Made by a program: the position numbers and the translations under genes. A stretch of 64,000 nucleotides of DNA. It comes from Anaerococcus sp. Marseille-P3915 (GTDB lineage Bacteria > Bacillota > Clostridia > Tissierellales > Peptoniphilaceae). Positions 44,768 to 54,020 of the stretch are shown here, one piece after another (position 1 is the first letter of the stretch; every line of letters begins with the position of its first letter). The notes below the pieces were generated by a model. It searched no databases and was not told the origin of the DNA. It saw only the letters and a program-made list of their open reading frames with translations. The stretch is from the NCBI RefSeq assembly GCF_900258475.1, contig NZ_LT984887.1:244165-308164 (forward strand), in the 5' to 3' direction.

Positions 44768-47700
44768 ATGACTACAAAATTTACCCACCTCCACCTACAT
44801 ACAGAATATTCCCTCCTAGATGGCTACTCAAGGATAGATAAACTCCTTGATAAGTGCCTCGACCTAGGGATGGATTCGGTTGCCATAACTGACCATGGTT
44901 CTATGTATGGGGTCATAGAATTTTATAAGCAAGCCACAAAAAGGGGCATAAAACCAATTATAGGTTGTGAGGTCTATGTTTCAGAAAAAGACCATAAGAT
45001 AAAAGACCCTACAAATAAACGCTATTACCACCTTATTCTTTTGGCAGAAAATGAGACTGGCTATAAGAATTTGGTCAAAATTGTATCAGAAGCCTATGTA
45101 AATGGTTTTTATTACAAGCCAAGGGTAAGCTTTGATTTTATAAAAGACCACACAGAAGGCCTTATAGCCCTTTCAGCTTGCCTAAATGGGGAAGTCAACC
45201 AAAGAATTCTAGAAAATGATATGGAAGCTGCTATAAGCACTGCAAAGAAATATGAAGATGCTTTTGGTAAGGGCAATTACTTCCTAGAAATCCAAGACCA
45301 TGGGATTCCTGAACAAAAACAGGTAAATAAAGGAGTTACTTATCTTCACAGGAAATTAGGCATTGAGATGGTTGCAACAAATGATGTCCACTATATAGAA
45401 AGGGAAGACTCCTACCTTCAAGATGTTCTTTTATGTATACAAACAGGTGCTCTAGTCAAAGATGAAAATAGGATGAGGATGCCTAATAGGGAATTTTACC
45501 TCAAAGACCCAGATACCATGTCTGAAATTTTTAAAGACTATGAAAGAGCTGTTGAAAACACCACAAAAATTGCAGACAGGTGTAAGCTTGAGATAAAATT
45601 CCACGAGCCCCATCTTCCTTACTATACCAAGCTTCCTGAAGGCCTTAGCAATCTTGATTATCTAAAACTTTTGGTAAACCAAGGTATAAGCAAAAAATAT
45701 AAAAATCCTACAAGTGAAATAGTCGAGAGAGTTAAAAAGGAAATAGAAGTTATAAACTCAATGGGTTATGTAGATTATTTTCTAATTGTTTGGGATTTTG
45801 TAAATTATGCTAGAAATAACGATATAGCAGTGGGTCCTGGTAGGGGATCTGCAGCAGGTTCTATCGTATCCTATGCCCTTGATATAACACAAATTGACCC
45901 GATTAAATATAATCTAATCTTTGAAAGATTCTTAAATCCAGAGAGGGTGTCCATGCCTGATATAGATATAGACTTTGACTATGTCCTTAGGGATAAAGTG
46001 GTTGAATATGTAAATGACCTTTATGGTAGAGACCATGTTTCACAAATCATTACCTTTGGAAGGATGCAGGCAAGAAATGCCATTAGGGATGTGGGCAGAG
46101 TCCTAGATATTGCCTATGGCAAGGTAGATACCATAGCCAAACAAATCCCAGCCACAATTGGTATGACCATTGACAAGGCTTTGGAAGAATCTGATAGTTT
46201 TAGGGCATCCTACCATAAGGATGCGGAAAGCAAGAGGCTAATTGACACAGCTAGGAAATTAGAAGGTCTTCCTCGCCATACATCAATCCATGCGGCAGGA
46301 GTAGTTATTTCAAAAGATCCGCTCACAGAAATAATTCCCCTAGCCTTATCAAATGACCTGGTAGTAACCCAGTTTGATATGACAGAAATCGAAGAGCTTG
46401 GCCTTTTAAAGATGGACTTTCTTGGTCTAAGAAACCTCACAGTTATAAAAGATACTATAAAGGATATAAAGAAAAATTACGGATTAGATATAGACATCGA
46501 AAATATCGACGTAAACGATAAAAATGTCATCAAACAATTTAACAAGGCTCAAACCATTGGTCTTTTTCAGTTTGAATCTGCTGGCATGAGGGCCTTCCTT
46601 AAAAACCTTAAGCCAACAGTATTTGATGATTTAATAGCTGCAAACTCTCTATTTAGGCCAGGACCAATGGATGAGATTCCTAAATATATCCATAACAAAA
46701 ATAACCCAGAAGATGTAAGCTTTCTTGATGAAAAACTTAGGCCAATCCTAGGGGTGACCTACGGAATAATCGTCTACCAAGAGCAAGTAATGCAGATAGT
46801 TCAACAGCTAGCAGGCTATTCGCTTGGAGAAGCTGATAACCTCAGACGAGCCATGTCAAAGAAAAAGATGAGCGTCATGGAAGAAAATAGGGATATTTTT
46901 ATAAATGGCAAGGTCGATGAAGATGGGCAAATCCTAATACCAGGAGCTATTAGAAATGGTGTTGATAAAAAGGCAGCCAATACAATTTATGATGAAATGA
47001 TATCTTTTGCTAAATATGCCTTTAACAAGTCTCACTCAGCAGCCTATTCCCTTGTAGCAGTTCAAACAGCTTATCTTAAGCACTATTATCCTGAAGAATA
47101 TATGGCCAATCTAATTTCTTCAGTGATGGACCAATCATCAAAGCTATACTTATATGTATCAGAAACTAAAAGGCTTGGTATTGAAGTCCTTGCTCCAGAT
47201 ATAAATAAGTCCTACGGACCATTTGAAGTAGCAGATAAAAAGATAATTTTTGGCCTATCAGGGATTAAAAATCTTGGAGCCAATCTAATAGCCGCAATTA
47301 TAAAGGCAAGAGAAGCTGGTGGAGAATTTATAAATTTCAAAAATTTCCTAGAAAGGGTTGAAGATGTCGATTCAAGGGCTCTTAATAAAAAAGGAATCGA
47401 ATCTTTAATCAAAGCAGGTGCCTTTGATAGCTTAGGCTATACTAGGTCATCGCTTATGGCAATCTATGAAAAAGCTATAGCTACAGTCCATGACAATAAT
47501 AAAATAAATGTGACAGGTCAAATTAATCTCTTAGATATGGCAGGAGATGTTGATACTAGGGATATAGATATGCCGAATATTGCAGAATATCCTAAAAATA
47601 TAAAACTTAAATTGGAAAAGGAAGTCTTGGGTTTTTATATATCAGAACATCCTCTAAGTGAAAACGCTGAAGCCCTTGAAAACATAGTGAATTTTACCAC

Positions 47701-48214
47701 AGACTACAGAGAAAATCTTGATGAAAGGCAAATGGCAAGGCTTGATGGAAAATATGTTACAATGGCAGGTATCTTAAATAACAAAAAGGAACTGACAACC
47801 AAAAAAAGAGATCTCATGGCCTTCGCCTCCCTAGAAGATATGTATGGAAATATTGAAATGGTTATATTTCCTTCAACTTATAAGCAGTACAGAAATCTCA
47901 TAGAAGATGATAATGTGCTAATAGTTAAAGGTAAATTGCAAACTGATGAAAGTGATGTAAAATTATTAGCGAGTGAATTTATTGACATAAAAAAAACAAA
48001 TTTGTCAACTTTATACTTAAAAATGAATTTTATAGAGTATAATGAAATTAAAGGCTTAATTCTAAGCCACAAGGGAAACAATCCTGTAAAAATATATTTT
48101 GAAGATAAGAAGAAGTTAGTAAGCCTTGATCCTAAATTATATTTTGAAATCAATGATGCAAATATAAAAATTTTGGAAGACAGGCTTGGAAAAGAAAATG
48201 TTAAGGTCAAATAA
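44768..48214 (+). CDS. dnaE: DNA polymerase III alpha subunit (DnaE)
   Basis: Replicative polymerase. The N-terminal PHP domain (THLHLHTEYSLLDGYSR, AITDHGSMYG) is followed by the polymerase with GPGRGSAAGS (~356-365) and PDIDIDFD (Asp398/400/402). Later come DFLGLRNLTVI, the Mg region FNKSHSAAYS and an OB-fold (VTMAGILNNKKELTTKKRDLMAFASLEDMYG) near the C-terminus. Length 1,148 aa fits DnaE1. The start ATG 44768 follows GAAAGGA at 44757-44763; the tight space after the preceding terminator leaves no room for an own promoter between them. Confidence 0.97.
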   Translation: MTTKFTHLHLHTEYSLLDGYSRIDKLLDKCLDLGMDSVAITDHGSMYGVIEFYKQATKRGIKPIIGCEVYVSEKDHKIKDPTNKRYYHLILLAENETGYKNLVKIVSEAYVNGFYYKPRVSFDFIKDHTEGLIALSACLNGEVNQRILENDMEAAISTAKKYEDAFGKGNYFLEIQDHGIPEQKQVNKGVTYLHRKLGIEMVATNDVHYIEREDSYLQDVLLCIQTGALVKDENRMRMPNREFYLKDPDTMSEIFKDYERAVENTTKIADRCKLEIKFHEPHLPYYTKLPEGLSNLDYLKLLVNQGISKKYKNPTSEIVERVKKEIEVINSMGYVDYFLIVWDFVNYARNNDIAVGPGRGSAAGSIVSYALDITQIDPIKYNLIFERFLNPERVSMPDIDIDFDYVLRDKVVEYVNDLYGRDHVSQIITFGRMQARNAIRDVGRVLDIAYGKVDTIAKQIPATIGMTIDKALEESDSFRASYHKDAESKRLIDTARKLEGLPRHTSIHAAGVVISKDPLTEIIPLALSNDLVVTQFDMTEIEELGLLKMDFLGLRNLTVIKDTIKDIKKNYGLDIDIENIDVNDKNVIKQFNKAQTIGLFQFESAGMRAFLKNLKPTVFDDLIAANSLFRPGPMDEIPKYIHNKNNPEDVSFLDEKLRPILGVTYGIIVYQEQVMQIVQQLAGYSLGEADNLRRAMSKKKMSVMEENRDIFINGKVDEDGQILIPGAIRNGVDKKAANTIYDEMISFAKYAFNKSHSAAYSLVAVQTAYLKHYYPEEYMANLISSVMDQSSKLYLYVSETKRLGIEVLAPDINKSYGPFEVADKKIIFGLSGIKNLGANLIAAIIKAREAGGEFINFKNFLERVEDVDSRALNKKGIESLIKAGAFDSLGYTRSSLMAIYEKAIATVHDNNKINVTGQINLLDMAGDVDTRDIDMPNIAEYPKNIKLKLEKEVLGFYISEHPLSENAEALENIVNFTTDYRENLDERQMARLDGKYVTMAGILNNKKELTTKKRDLMAFASLEDMYGNIEMVIFPSTYKQYRNLIEDDNVLIVKGKLQTDESDVKLLASEFIDIKKTNLSTLYLKMNFIEYNEIKGLILSHKGNNPVKIYFEDKKKLVSLDPKLYFEINDANIKILEDRLGKENVKVK

Positions 48215-48223
48215 GGAGTTATA

Positions 48224-49183
48224 ATGAAGACAATAGGTATACTTACAAGTGGTGGCGACGCACCAGGTATGAACTCTGCCATAAGAGGTGCTGTAAGAAC
48301 CGCATTAAATAAATCCATGAGGATAAAGGGTGTAAGAAATGGCTATGATGGTCTTATGAAAGGCGATATTTATGAAATGAATATCTCATCAGTAGCTGAT
48401 ATCATCCATAAGGGTGGTACCATTCTTGGAACTGCAAGAAGCCTTGAATTTACTACACCAGAAGGCCAAAAAAGAGGGGCTCAAATCCTAGCAGACTATG
48501 GTATTGAAGGCCTAATAGTAATCGGTGGTGACGGATCCTTCAAGGGAGCAAAAGCCCTATCAGATCTTGGAATAAAGACAGTAGGAATCCCAGGAACTAT
48601 CGATAACGACATGGGATATACTGATTACACAATAGGATTTTTTACAGCTATAGAAACTGTATCTGATGCCATAGGTAAGCTTAGAGATACATCAAGCTCA
48701 CATGGTAGAGCCGTAGTAATAGAAGTAATGGGCCGCCATTGCGGAGACCTAGCCCTATTTTCAGGTCTAGCTGGAGGAGCTGAATCAATAATTGTTCCAG
48801 AACATGAATTTTCAATTAATGAAATAATTGCCAAGATGGAACATGGTAGAAAAAGAGGAAAGCTACACCACCTAATAACCCTAGCAGAAGGTGTAGGCGA
48901 TCCATATGCCCTAGCCAATGAGCTTGAAGAAAAAACAGGCATAGAAACAAAAGTAACAGTTCTAGGCCATGTCCAAAGAGGTGGTTCACCATCTGCAGTT
49001 GATAGATTACTAGGATCAGCAATGGGAGCACGTGCCGTAGAATTATTATCAGAAGAGCAAACAAACTTAGCCATAGGTTATAGAAATGGAAAATTAATAG
49101 AAGTAAGTATAGACGAGGCAACATCTGTTAAGTCAACATTCCCAGAAGATCTTTACGACTTAGCAAATAGCTTGTCAAGATAG
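48224..49183 (+). CDS. pfkA: 6-phosphofructokinase
   Basis: ATP-dependent phosphofructokinase of glycolysis. The N-terminal TSGGDAPGMNSAIRG, GGDGSFKGA, PGTIDNDMGYTDYTIGF (catalytic Asp) and EVMGRHCGDLAL are present, with HVQRGGSPSAVDR in the C-terminal part. Length 319 aa is typical. RBS AAGGAG. It is 9 nt after dnaE and 8 nt before pyk, the common clostridial dnaE-pfkA-pyk order. Confidence 0.98.
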   Translation: MKTIGILTSGGDAPGMNSAIRGAVRTALNKSMRIKGVRNGYDGLMKGDIYEMNISSVADIIHKGGTILGTARSLEFTTPEGQKRGAQILADYGIEGLIVIGGDGSFKGAKALSDLGIKTVGIPGTIDNDMGYTDYTIGFFTAIETVSDAIGKLRDTSSSHGRAVVIEVMGRHCGDLALFSGLAGGAESIIVPEHEFSINEIIAKMEHGRKRGKLHHLITLAEGVGDPYALANELEEKTGIETKVTVLGHVQRGGSPSAVDRLLGSAMGARAVELLSEEQTNLAIGYRNGKLIEVSIDEATSVKSTFPEDLYDLANSLSR

Positions 49184-49191
49184 GAGTAAAA

Positions 49192-50964
49192 ATGCAACCA
49201 GAAATTTTAAAGAAAACCAAAATAGTTTGTACAATAGGACCAGCAAGTGAAAAACCAGAGGTTCTTGAAGAGTTAATCAAAAATGGAATGAACGTCGCAA
49301 GACTAAACTTCTCTCATGGAAGCCACGAAGAACATTTAGAAAAAATCAAGACAATCAAGAGATTAAGAAGAAAACTAAACGCACCAATAGCAATCATGCT
49401 TGATACAAAGGGACCAGAAATAAGAACTGGAAACTATGATGTAAAAGAAATCTTCCTAAAGCCTGATGACATTTTTACCCTAACAACAAGAGACGTAATG
49501 GGTAACCAAGATATAGTATCAGTATCTCACAAGGGTCTACCACAAGATGTTAAAGTTGGTAGTGAAATCTACATAGACGATGGTCTAGTACAACTTGAAG
49601 TAATTGAAATAAAAGATGGCACAGATGTTGTATGTAGAGTTCAAAACAACGGTGTTCTATCAAACCACAAGGGAGTAAACCTACCAGGTTCAAAAACAAA
49701 CCTTCCATCACTAACACCAAAAGACGTTGATGATATCAAATTTGGTATAGAAAATGGAATCGACCTAATCGCAGCATCATTCGTACGTAAAAAAGAAGAC
49801 GTATATGACATAAGAAAAGTCCTAGAAGACCACGGTGGAGAAAACATCAAAATCATCTCTAAGATAGAATCTCAAGAAGGTGTAGACAATATCGAAGAAA
49901 TAATCGAAGCATCTGACGGAATCATGGTAGCAAGGGGAGACTTAGGTATAGAAATCAAAACTGAGCTAATCCCAATGGTACAAAAAGACATCATCAGAAG
50001 ATGTAATGCAGCTGCAAAACCAGTAATCACAGCAACACAAATGCTAGATTCAATGATAAGAAACCCAAGACCAACCAGGGCAGAAACAACAGACGTAGCA
50101 AACGCCATCATAGATGGTACAGACTGTGTAATGCTATCAGGTGAAACAGCAGGCGGAAAATATCCAGTAAATGCAGTAAAAACAATGAGAGATATCTGTG
50201 TCACAACAGAATTATCAGATGACTTCATCGAAAAAGTATACAACACCAAGATAGAATCTAGAAGAAATACAACCAACTCAATAGCTAGATCAACATGTCA
50301 AATAGCAAGAGAACTAGATGCAAGAGCAATAATCTCATGTACATCAAGTGGTAATACATCAAGAATAATCTCTAAATTCAGACCAAGAACAAATATAATT
50401 GCCGCAACAACAACAGACAGAGTAGCAAGACAACTATCAGTAGTATGGGGCGTATACCCACTAGTAATTCAAGAAGCTCACGAAACAGATGAACTAATCG
50501 AAAGAGCAATAGTAGGAGGCCTATCAGAAGGCTATCTAGAAGAAGGTGACCTAACAGTAGTAACAGCTGGTGTACCACTAGGTGTAAGTGGATCATCAAA
50601 CCTAATAAAAGTTCACGTAATAGGTGATATTATCACATCAGGAACAGGAATAGGTGCTAAATCTGTATCAGGAAAAGTAGTAATCGGTTCAACAAGAAAA
50701 GAACTAGAACACAAATTTGAAGATGGCGACATCATAGTAGCCAAATTCACAGATTCAGATATTACAGAATTCATCGAAAAAGCATCAGCAGTAGTCACAG
50801 AAACAGGCGGCCTAACAAGTCATACAGCAGTAGCTGCGGTACACTTTGGAATCCCAGCAGTAGTAGGTGCAGCAAATGCTCAAAGCCTAATGGAAGATGG
50901 TCAAACAATCACAGTAGATCCAATAGGCGGAGTAATCTACAGCGGAGAAACAAAAGTAATATAA
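49192..50964 (+). CDS. pyk: Pyruvate kinase with C-terminal PEP-utilising domain
   Basis: Last step of glycolysis. KTKIVCTIGPASEK, ARLNFSHGSHEEH, MLDTKGPEIRTG, the active-site SKIESQEGVDNIEEI (catalytic Lys), ARGDLGIEI and TQMLDSMIRNPRPTRAE are all present. At 590 aa it includes the ~110-residue C-terminal mobile domain of Firmicutes enzymes, with GGLTSHTAVAAVHFGIPAVVG (the His region of PEP synthase/PtsI). Codon use is the biased, highly expressed kind. It ends by overlapping rlmCD by one base. Confidence 0.98.
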   Translation: MQPEILKKTKIVCTIGPASEKPEVLEELIKNGMNVARLNFSHGSHEEHLEKIKTIKRLRRKLNAPIAIMLDTKGPEIRTGNYDVKEIFLKPDDIFTLTTRDVMGNQDIVSVSHKGLPQDVKVGSEIYIDDGLVQLEVIEIKDGTDVVCRVQNNGVLSNHKGVNLPGSKTNLPSLTPKDVDDIKFGIENGIDLIAASFVRKKEDVYDIRKVLEDHGGENIKIISKIESQEGVDNIEEIIEASDGIMVARGDLGIEIKTELIPMVQKDIIRRCNAAAKPVITATQMLDSMIRNPRPTRAETTDVANAIIDGTDCVMLSGETAGGKYPVNAVKTMRDICVTTELSDDFIEKVYNTKIESRRNTTNSIARSTCQIARELDARAIISCTSSGNTSRIISKFRPRTNIIAATTTDRVARQLSVVWGVYPLVIQEAHETDELIERAIVGGLSEGYLEEGDLTVVTAGVPLGVSGSSNLIKVHVIGDIITSGTGIGAKSVSGKVVIGSTRKELEHKFEDGDIIVAKFTDSDITEFIEKASAVVTETGGLTSHTAVAAVHFGIPAVVGAANAQSLMEDGQTITVDPIGGVIYSGETKVI

Positions 50965-52205
50965 TGAAATACACAGATATCAAAATAACTGATATCCTTC
51001 AAGACGGGCGAGGAGTCGGAAAGACACCCGATAAGATTGCCTTCATCGAAGGAGCCACCTTCGGTGAGATATGCGAAATAGAAATAATAAATGAAAATAA
51101 AAATTTCTATGAAGCAAGAAAACTAAAAACAATCAAAGAAAGCCCAGTACAAAGACAAGCTCCATGTCCATATTATTATGAATGTGGAGCTTGTACTATT
51201 ATGGATATCACATACAATGCTCAAATACAATTAAAGAAAAACCTAATCCTATCAGCCCTCAAAAAAACAGCAAATATAGAAATAGAGGACATAGAAATAA
51301 TAGAATCTGAAAACCTTCACTATAGGAACAAAATTAGACTTCAAGTAACAAAAGAAGGAAAGCTAGCCTACAACAAAATAGGCTCAAATGATTTAGTAGA
51401 GATAAAAGATTGCCTATTAGCAAGAAAAATAATCTCAGAAAATCTCCCATCAATTGAAGAAATAACGAAAGATATAAATAACAAATATCCTTCCTTCATA
51501 AAAGAAATAACAATCAGAACAAATAGCAAAGAAATAATGCTAAATCTAGAAGTAGAAGAAAATAACAAAGCCCTAGCCTACATAAGAGAAAAATATGCAA
51601 GCAGTAAATATAGTATAAACATAATAGGACAAGGCAATATATCAGGCAAAGACTATCTAGAATATCAAATATTTGACAAGATATTTAGGATAAGCCTAAA
51701 TGACTTCTATCAAGTAAATGATAATCAGATACAAAATCTCTATCAGACAGCAAGAGACTTCCTAGGGGAAAATAAAAGAGTTCTAGACCTATACTGCGGA
51801 TCAGCAACATCCTCCATAGCCATAAATGGAGATAATCTGGTAGGAGTAGAAATAAACAAAAATGCAATAAAAGATGCCAAAATAAACGCAGAAATAAATG
51901 ATCTAGATAACTTCAAATTCCTAGCCAAAAACGCCAAATATATAGACGAAAACTTCATAAAAAATGAAAAAATAGACACAATAATAGTAGACCCACCAAG
52001 AGCAGGCCTAGACAAAGCCCTAATCAAATCCATAGGCAAAACAAGCACCAAAGAAATAATATACATCTCCTGCAACCCTCAAACCCTAGCAAGAGACATA
52101 AAAAGATTTATAAATGAAGGCTACAAACTAGAAAAAATCAAGGCAGTAGACATGTTCCCACAGACTATGCATGTGGAAGCTATAGCGTTGATACAAAAGA
52201 TATAA
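50964..52205 (+). CDS. rlmCD: 23S rRNA (uracil-C5)-methyltransferase (RlmCD/RumA-like)
   Basis: An N-terminal TRAM domain is followed by an Fe-S motif (APCPYYYECGAC, four Cys over ~70-85 with one further). The SAM site has LDLYCGSATSSIAI, then IVDPPRAGLDKALI and YISCNPQTLARDI with the catalytic Cys. It ends MFPQTMHVEAIALI, the usual C-terminal motif. Length 413 aa is slightly short. Last core gene before the accessory region; start ATG 50964 shares the pyk stop. Confidence 0.93.
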   Translation: MKYTDIKITDILQDGRGVGKTPDKIAFIEGATFGEICEIEIINENKNFYEARKLKTIKESPVQRQAPCPYYYECGACTIMDITYNAQIQLKKNLILSALKKTANIEIEDIEIIESENLHYRNKIRLQVTKEGKLAYNKIGSNDLVEIKDCLLARKIISENLPSIEEITKDINNKYPSFIKEITIRTNSKEIMLNLEVEENNKALAYIREKYASSKYSINIIGQGNISGKDYLEYQIFDKIFRISLNDFYQVNDNQIQNLYQTARDFLGENKRVLDLYCGSATSSIAINGDNLVGVEINKNAIKDAKINAEINDLDNFKFLAKNAKYIDENFIKNEKIDTIIVDPPRAGLDKALIKSIGKTSTKEIIYISCNPQTLARDIKRFINEGYKLEKIKAVDMFPQTMHVEAIALIQKI

Positions 52206-52212
52206 ATTTAGA

Positions 52213-52329
52213 ATCCTGCATTTTAAGCAGTTTTATAAGCATTTTGTCTTTGATAAAGATGAAGAAGGATACGTCAAAAAGACTCAAAAAAACTACATGG
52301 ATGTAAGAGTAGTTTTAAAACTAGTATGA
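52213..52329 (+). pseudogene. Possible gene remnant after rlmCD
   Basis: A reading frame of about 38 codons ends at TGA 52327-52329 and encodes FYKHFVFDKDEEGYVKKT-type sequence with protein-like composition, but has no start codon and no upstream continuation. It looks like the 3' remnant of a lost gene. I do not recognise the family. No other coding signal is seen in 52206-52524 apart from the terminator and promoter listed separately. Confidence 0.25.
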
Positions 52330-52379
52330 GGAAACACAAAGAAAAAATTAATAAGATAAACTCATTTTGTACTTTCTAT

Positions 52380-52409
52380 AAGAGTAGCTTAAAAGGCTGC
52401 TCTTTTTTA
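52380..52409 (+). terminator. Terminator after rlmCD
   Basis: AAGAGTAGC (52380-52388) with GCTGCTCTT (52396-52404), one G-U pair and a 7-nt loop, then a T run. It closes the pfkA-pyk-rlmCD transcript at the core/accessory boundary. Confidence 0.82.
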
Positions 52410-52468
52410 TTGAAGGGAGTAAGGATTCGTTACATCCTTCTCAAAATATAAATTACTCATAGCCCAGC

Positions 52469-52497
52469 TTTACATATTCGCTTTTATAACATATAAT
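52469..52497 (+). promoter_or_regulatory. Promoter of the abiE locus
   Basis: TTTACA (52469-52474) and perfect TATAAT (52492-52497) with a 17-nt spacer, 28 nt before abiEi. Confidence 0.78.
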
Positions 52498-52504
52498 AAA
52501 AGCG
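52479..52504 (+). promoter_or_regulatory. Palindrome over the abiE -10 (candidate AbiEi operator)
   Basis: CGCTTTTAT (52479-52487) and ATAAAAGCG (52496-52504) are perfect inverted repeats with an 8-nt centre, covering the spacer and -10. AbiEi-type antitoxins are known to repress their own promoter by binding inverted repeats. Confidence 0.6.
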
Positions 52505-52524
52505 TAAACGAGAGGAGGCGGACT

Positions 52525-53112
52525 ATGAATACACTTAAAGAATATATCCAAGAAAATTTAGTGATAACCAACAAAGAAGCAGAAGAACTTGGATATACTA
52601 GGCATAATTTATCAGAATTAACAAAGAGTGGACAGTTGGAAAGATTAAGACCAGGACTATATCAATTAAAAGGAAAAGTAATAGACGATTTTGTTTTAAT
52701 ATCATCAAATAGTAATCGAATTATATTTTCCCATCAAACAGCCCTATATCTACATGACTTATCAGATAGGACCCCAAATGTATTTCATATATCTGTACCT
52801 CAAGGCTACAATGCCAGCCATATCAAAAAAAGATATGAGGATCTACAAGTTCACTATGTAAAAAAAGATTTATACGAACTAGGAAAGGCAGAAATAAAAT
52901 CACCACAAGGCAACCTTATCCCAGTTTATGATATAGATCGAACAATTTGCGATATCATAATCGACAGAGAAAAAATAGATAAACAAATTTTTACAGAAGC
53001 AATAAAAAGATACTTTAAATCACCAAATAAAAATCTAAGACGATTAATAAAATACAGCAGACTATTTAAAATAGAAAATGAAATTAGAAAATACATGGAG
53101 GTATTATCATGA
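52525..53112 (+). CDS. AbiEi-family antitoxin (type IV toxin-antitoxin)
   Basis: A 195-aa protein with the N-terminal winged helix (MNTLKEYIQENLVITNKEAEELGYTRHNLSELTKSGQLERLRPGLYQLKG), followed by the AbiEi C-terminal domain (IIFSHQTALYLHDLSDRTPNVFHISVPQGY, DIDRTICDII). AbiEi counters the AbiEii nucleotidyltransferase and represses its own operon. The frame is intact with AGGAGG upstream. It overlaps the toxin gene by 4 nt (ATGA), but that toxin is broken, so this antitoxin is probably a relic or an anti-addiction factor. Confidence 0.9.
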   Translation: MNTLKEYIQENLVITNKEAEELGYTRHNLSELTKSGQLERLRPGLYQLKGKVIDDFVLISSNSNRIIFSHQTALYLHDLSDRTPNVFHISVPQGYNASHIKKRYEDLQVHYVKKDLYELGKAEIKSPQGNLIPVYDIDRTICDIIIDREKIDKQIFTEAIKRYFKSPNKNLRRLIKYSRLFKIENEIRKYMEVLS

Positions 53113-53943
53113 TTAATATCGAGAGTATAAAGGGAAAGATAAGAAGTTTAGCAGAGAAGAAGAATTTGAAATCGCAAGAAGTTTTGCAAATATATTTCTT
53201 TGAAAGATTTTTAGAAAGACTATCTAAATCATAATACAAAAATAATTTTGTAATAAAGGGAGGATTCCTCATATCATCCTTAATCGGCATTGAAAATAGA
53301 ACAACTATGGACATGGACACAACCATAAAAGGCATACCCCTAAAAGAAGAAAAAATAAAAGAAATCGTAGATGAAATTATAAATATAGATGTCGATGATG
53401 GAATAAAATTTGAAATAAAAGACATCTCTTATATTAGAGAAGAGGATGAGTACGAGAACTTTAGAATTTCACTAATAGCAAATGTTGGAAAAACTAAAAA
53501 CACAATGAAACTTGATCTAACAACAGGAGATGCAATAACACCAAGAGAAATAGAATACACCTATCCATGTATCTTTAGCAAAGAAAATATAAAAATAATG
53601 GCATACCCATTAGAAACAATTTTAGCTGAAAATACGAAACAATAATCAGAAGAAATATAACAACCACACGAATGAGAGACTTTTAAGACCTATACACCCT
53701 CTACAAACTAAAAAAGACCAGATAAACTATAAAGTTTTAAAAGAAGCAGTAGAGAGAACCTCAAACAAAAGAAGAAGTGATGAGATAATGCAAGACTATG
53801 AGGAAATAATAGAGTACATAAAAGAAGATTCATACCTGAGATCATTGTGGGAAGTATATCTGAGTGAAAATAAATATATTGGAGATTTAACCTTTGATAA
53901 GGTTGTTGATGTAGTGAGAATCGTCTCGAAAACAACAAGTTGA
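53109..53943 (+). pseudogene. AbiEii-family toxin, nonfunctional (two stops, two frameshifts)
   Basis: Nucleotidyltransferase toxin related to AbiEii. The frame from ATG 53109 runs into TAA at 53232, where the family has Lys (FLERLSKS*YKNNFVIKGGF). The same frame continues with the KGGF...RTTMDMD nucleotidyltransferase motif. A one-base loss near 53631 shifts the frame (LAEK-YETIIRRN); a second TAA stands at 53684 (RDF*DLYTLY); and another missing A in the run at 53711-53715 restores the reading to the TGA at 53941-53943. The catalytic part is split, so no functional toxin is expected. Confidence 0.88.
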
Positions 53944-54020
53944 TCTAAGTAGACAAAGGATTTTTAGGAAAATAAATATAAAAGAAAAGTTTGATTTAGA
54001 AGGTAAAGAGGAGTATTAAA

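Noticed and set aside
48625..49124. Long minus-strand frames opposite pfkA
   Set aside because: Two overlapping antisense frames with shadow composition over a conserved glycolytic gene.
53944..54020. Open tail (about 25 codons ending at 54019) before the Gabija genes
   Set aside because: It continues from the decayed AbiEii end without a start codon; too short to call.
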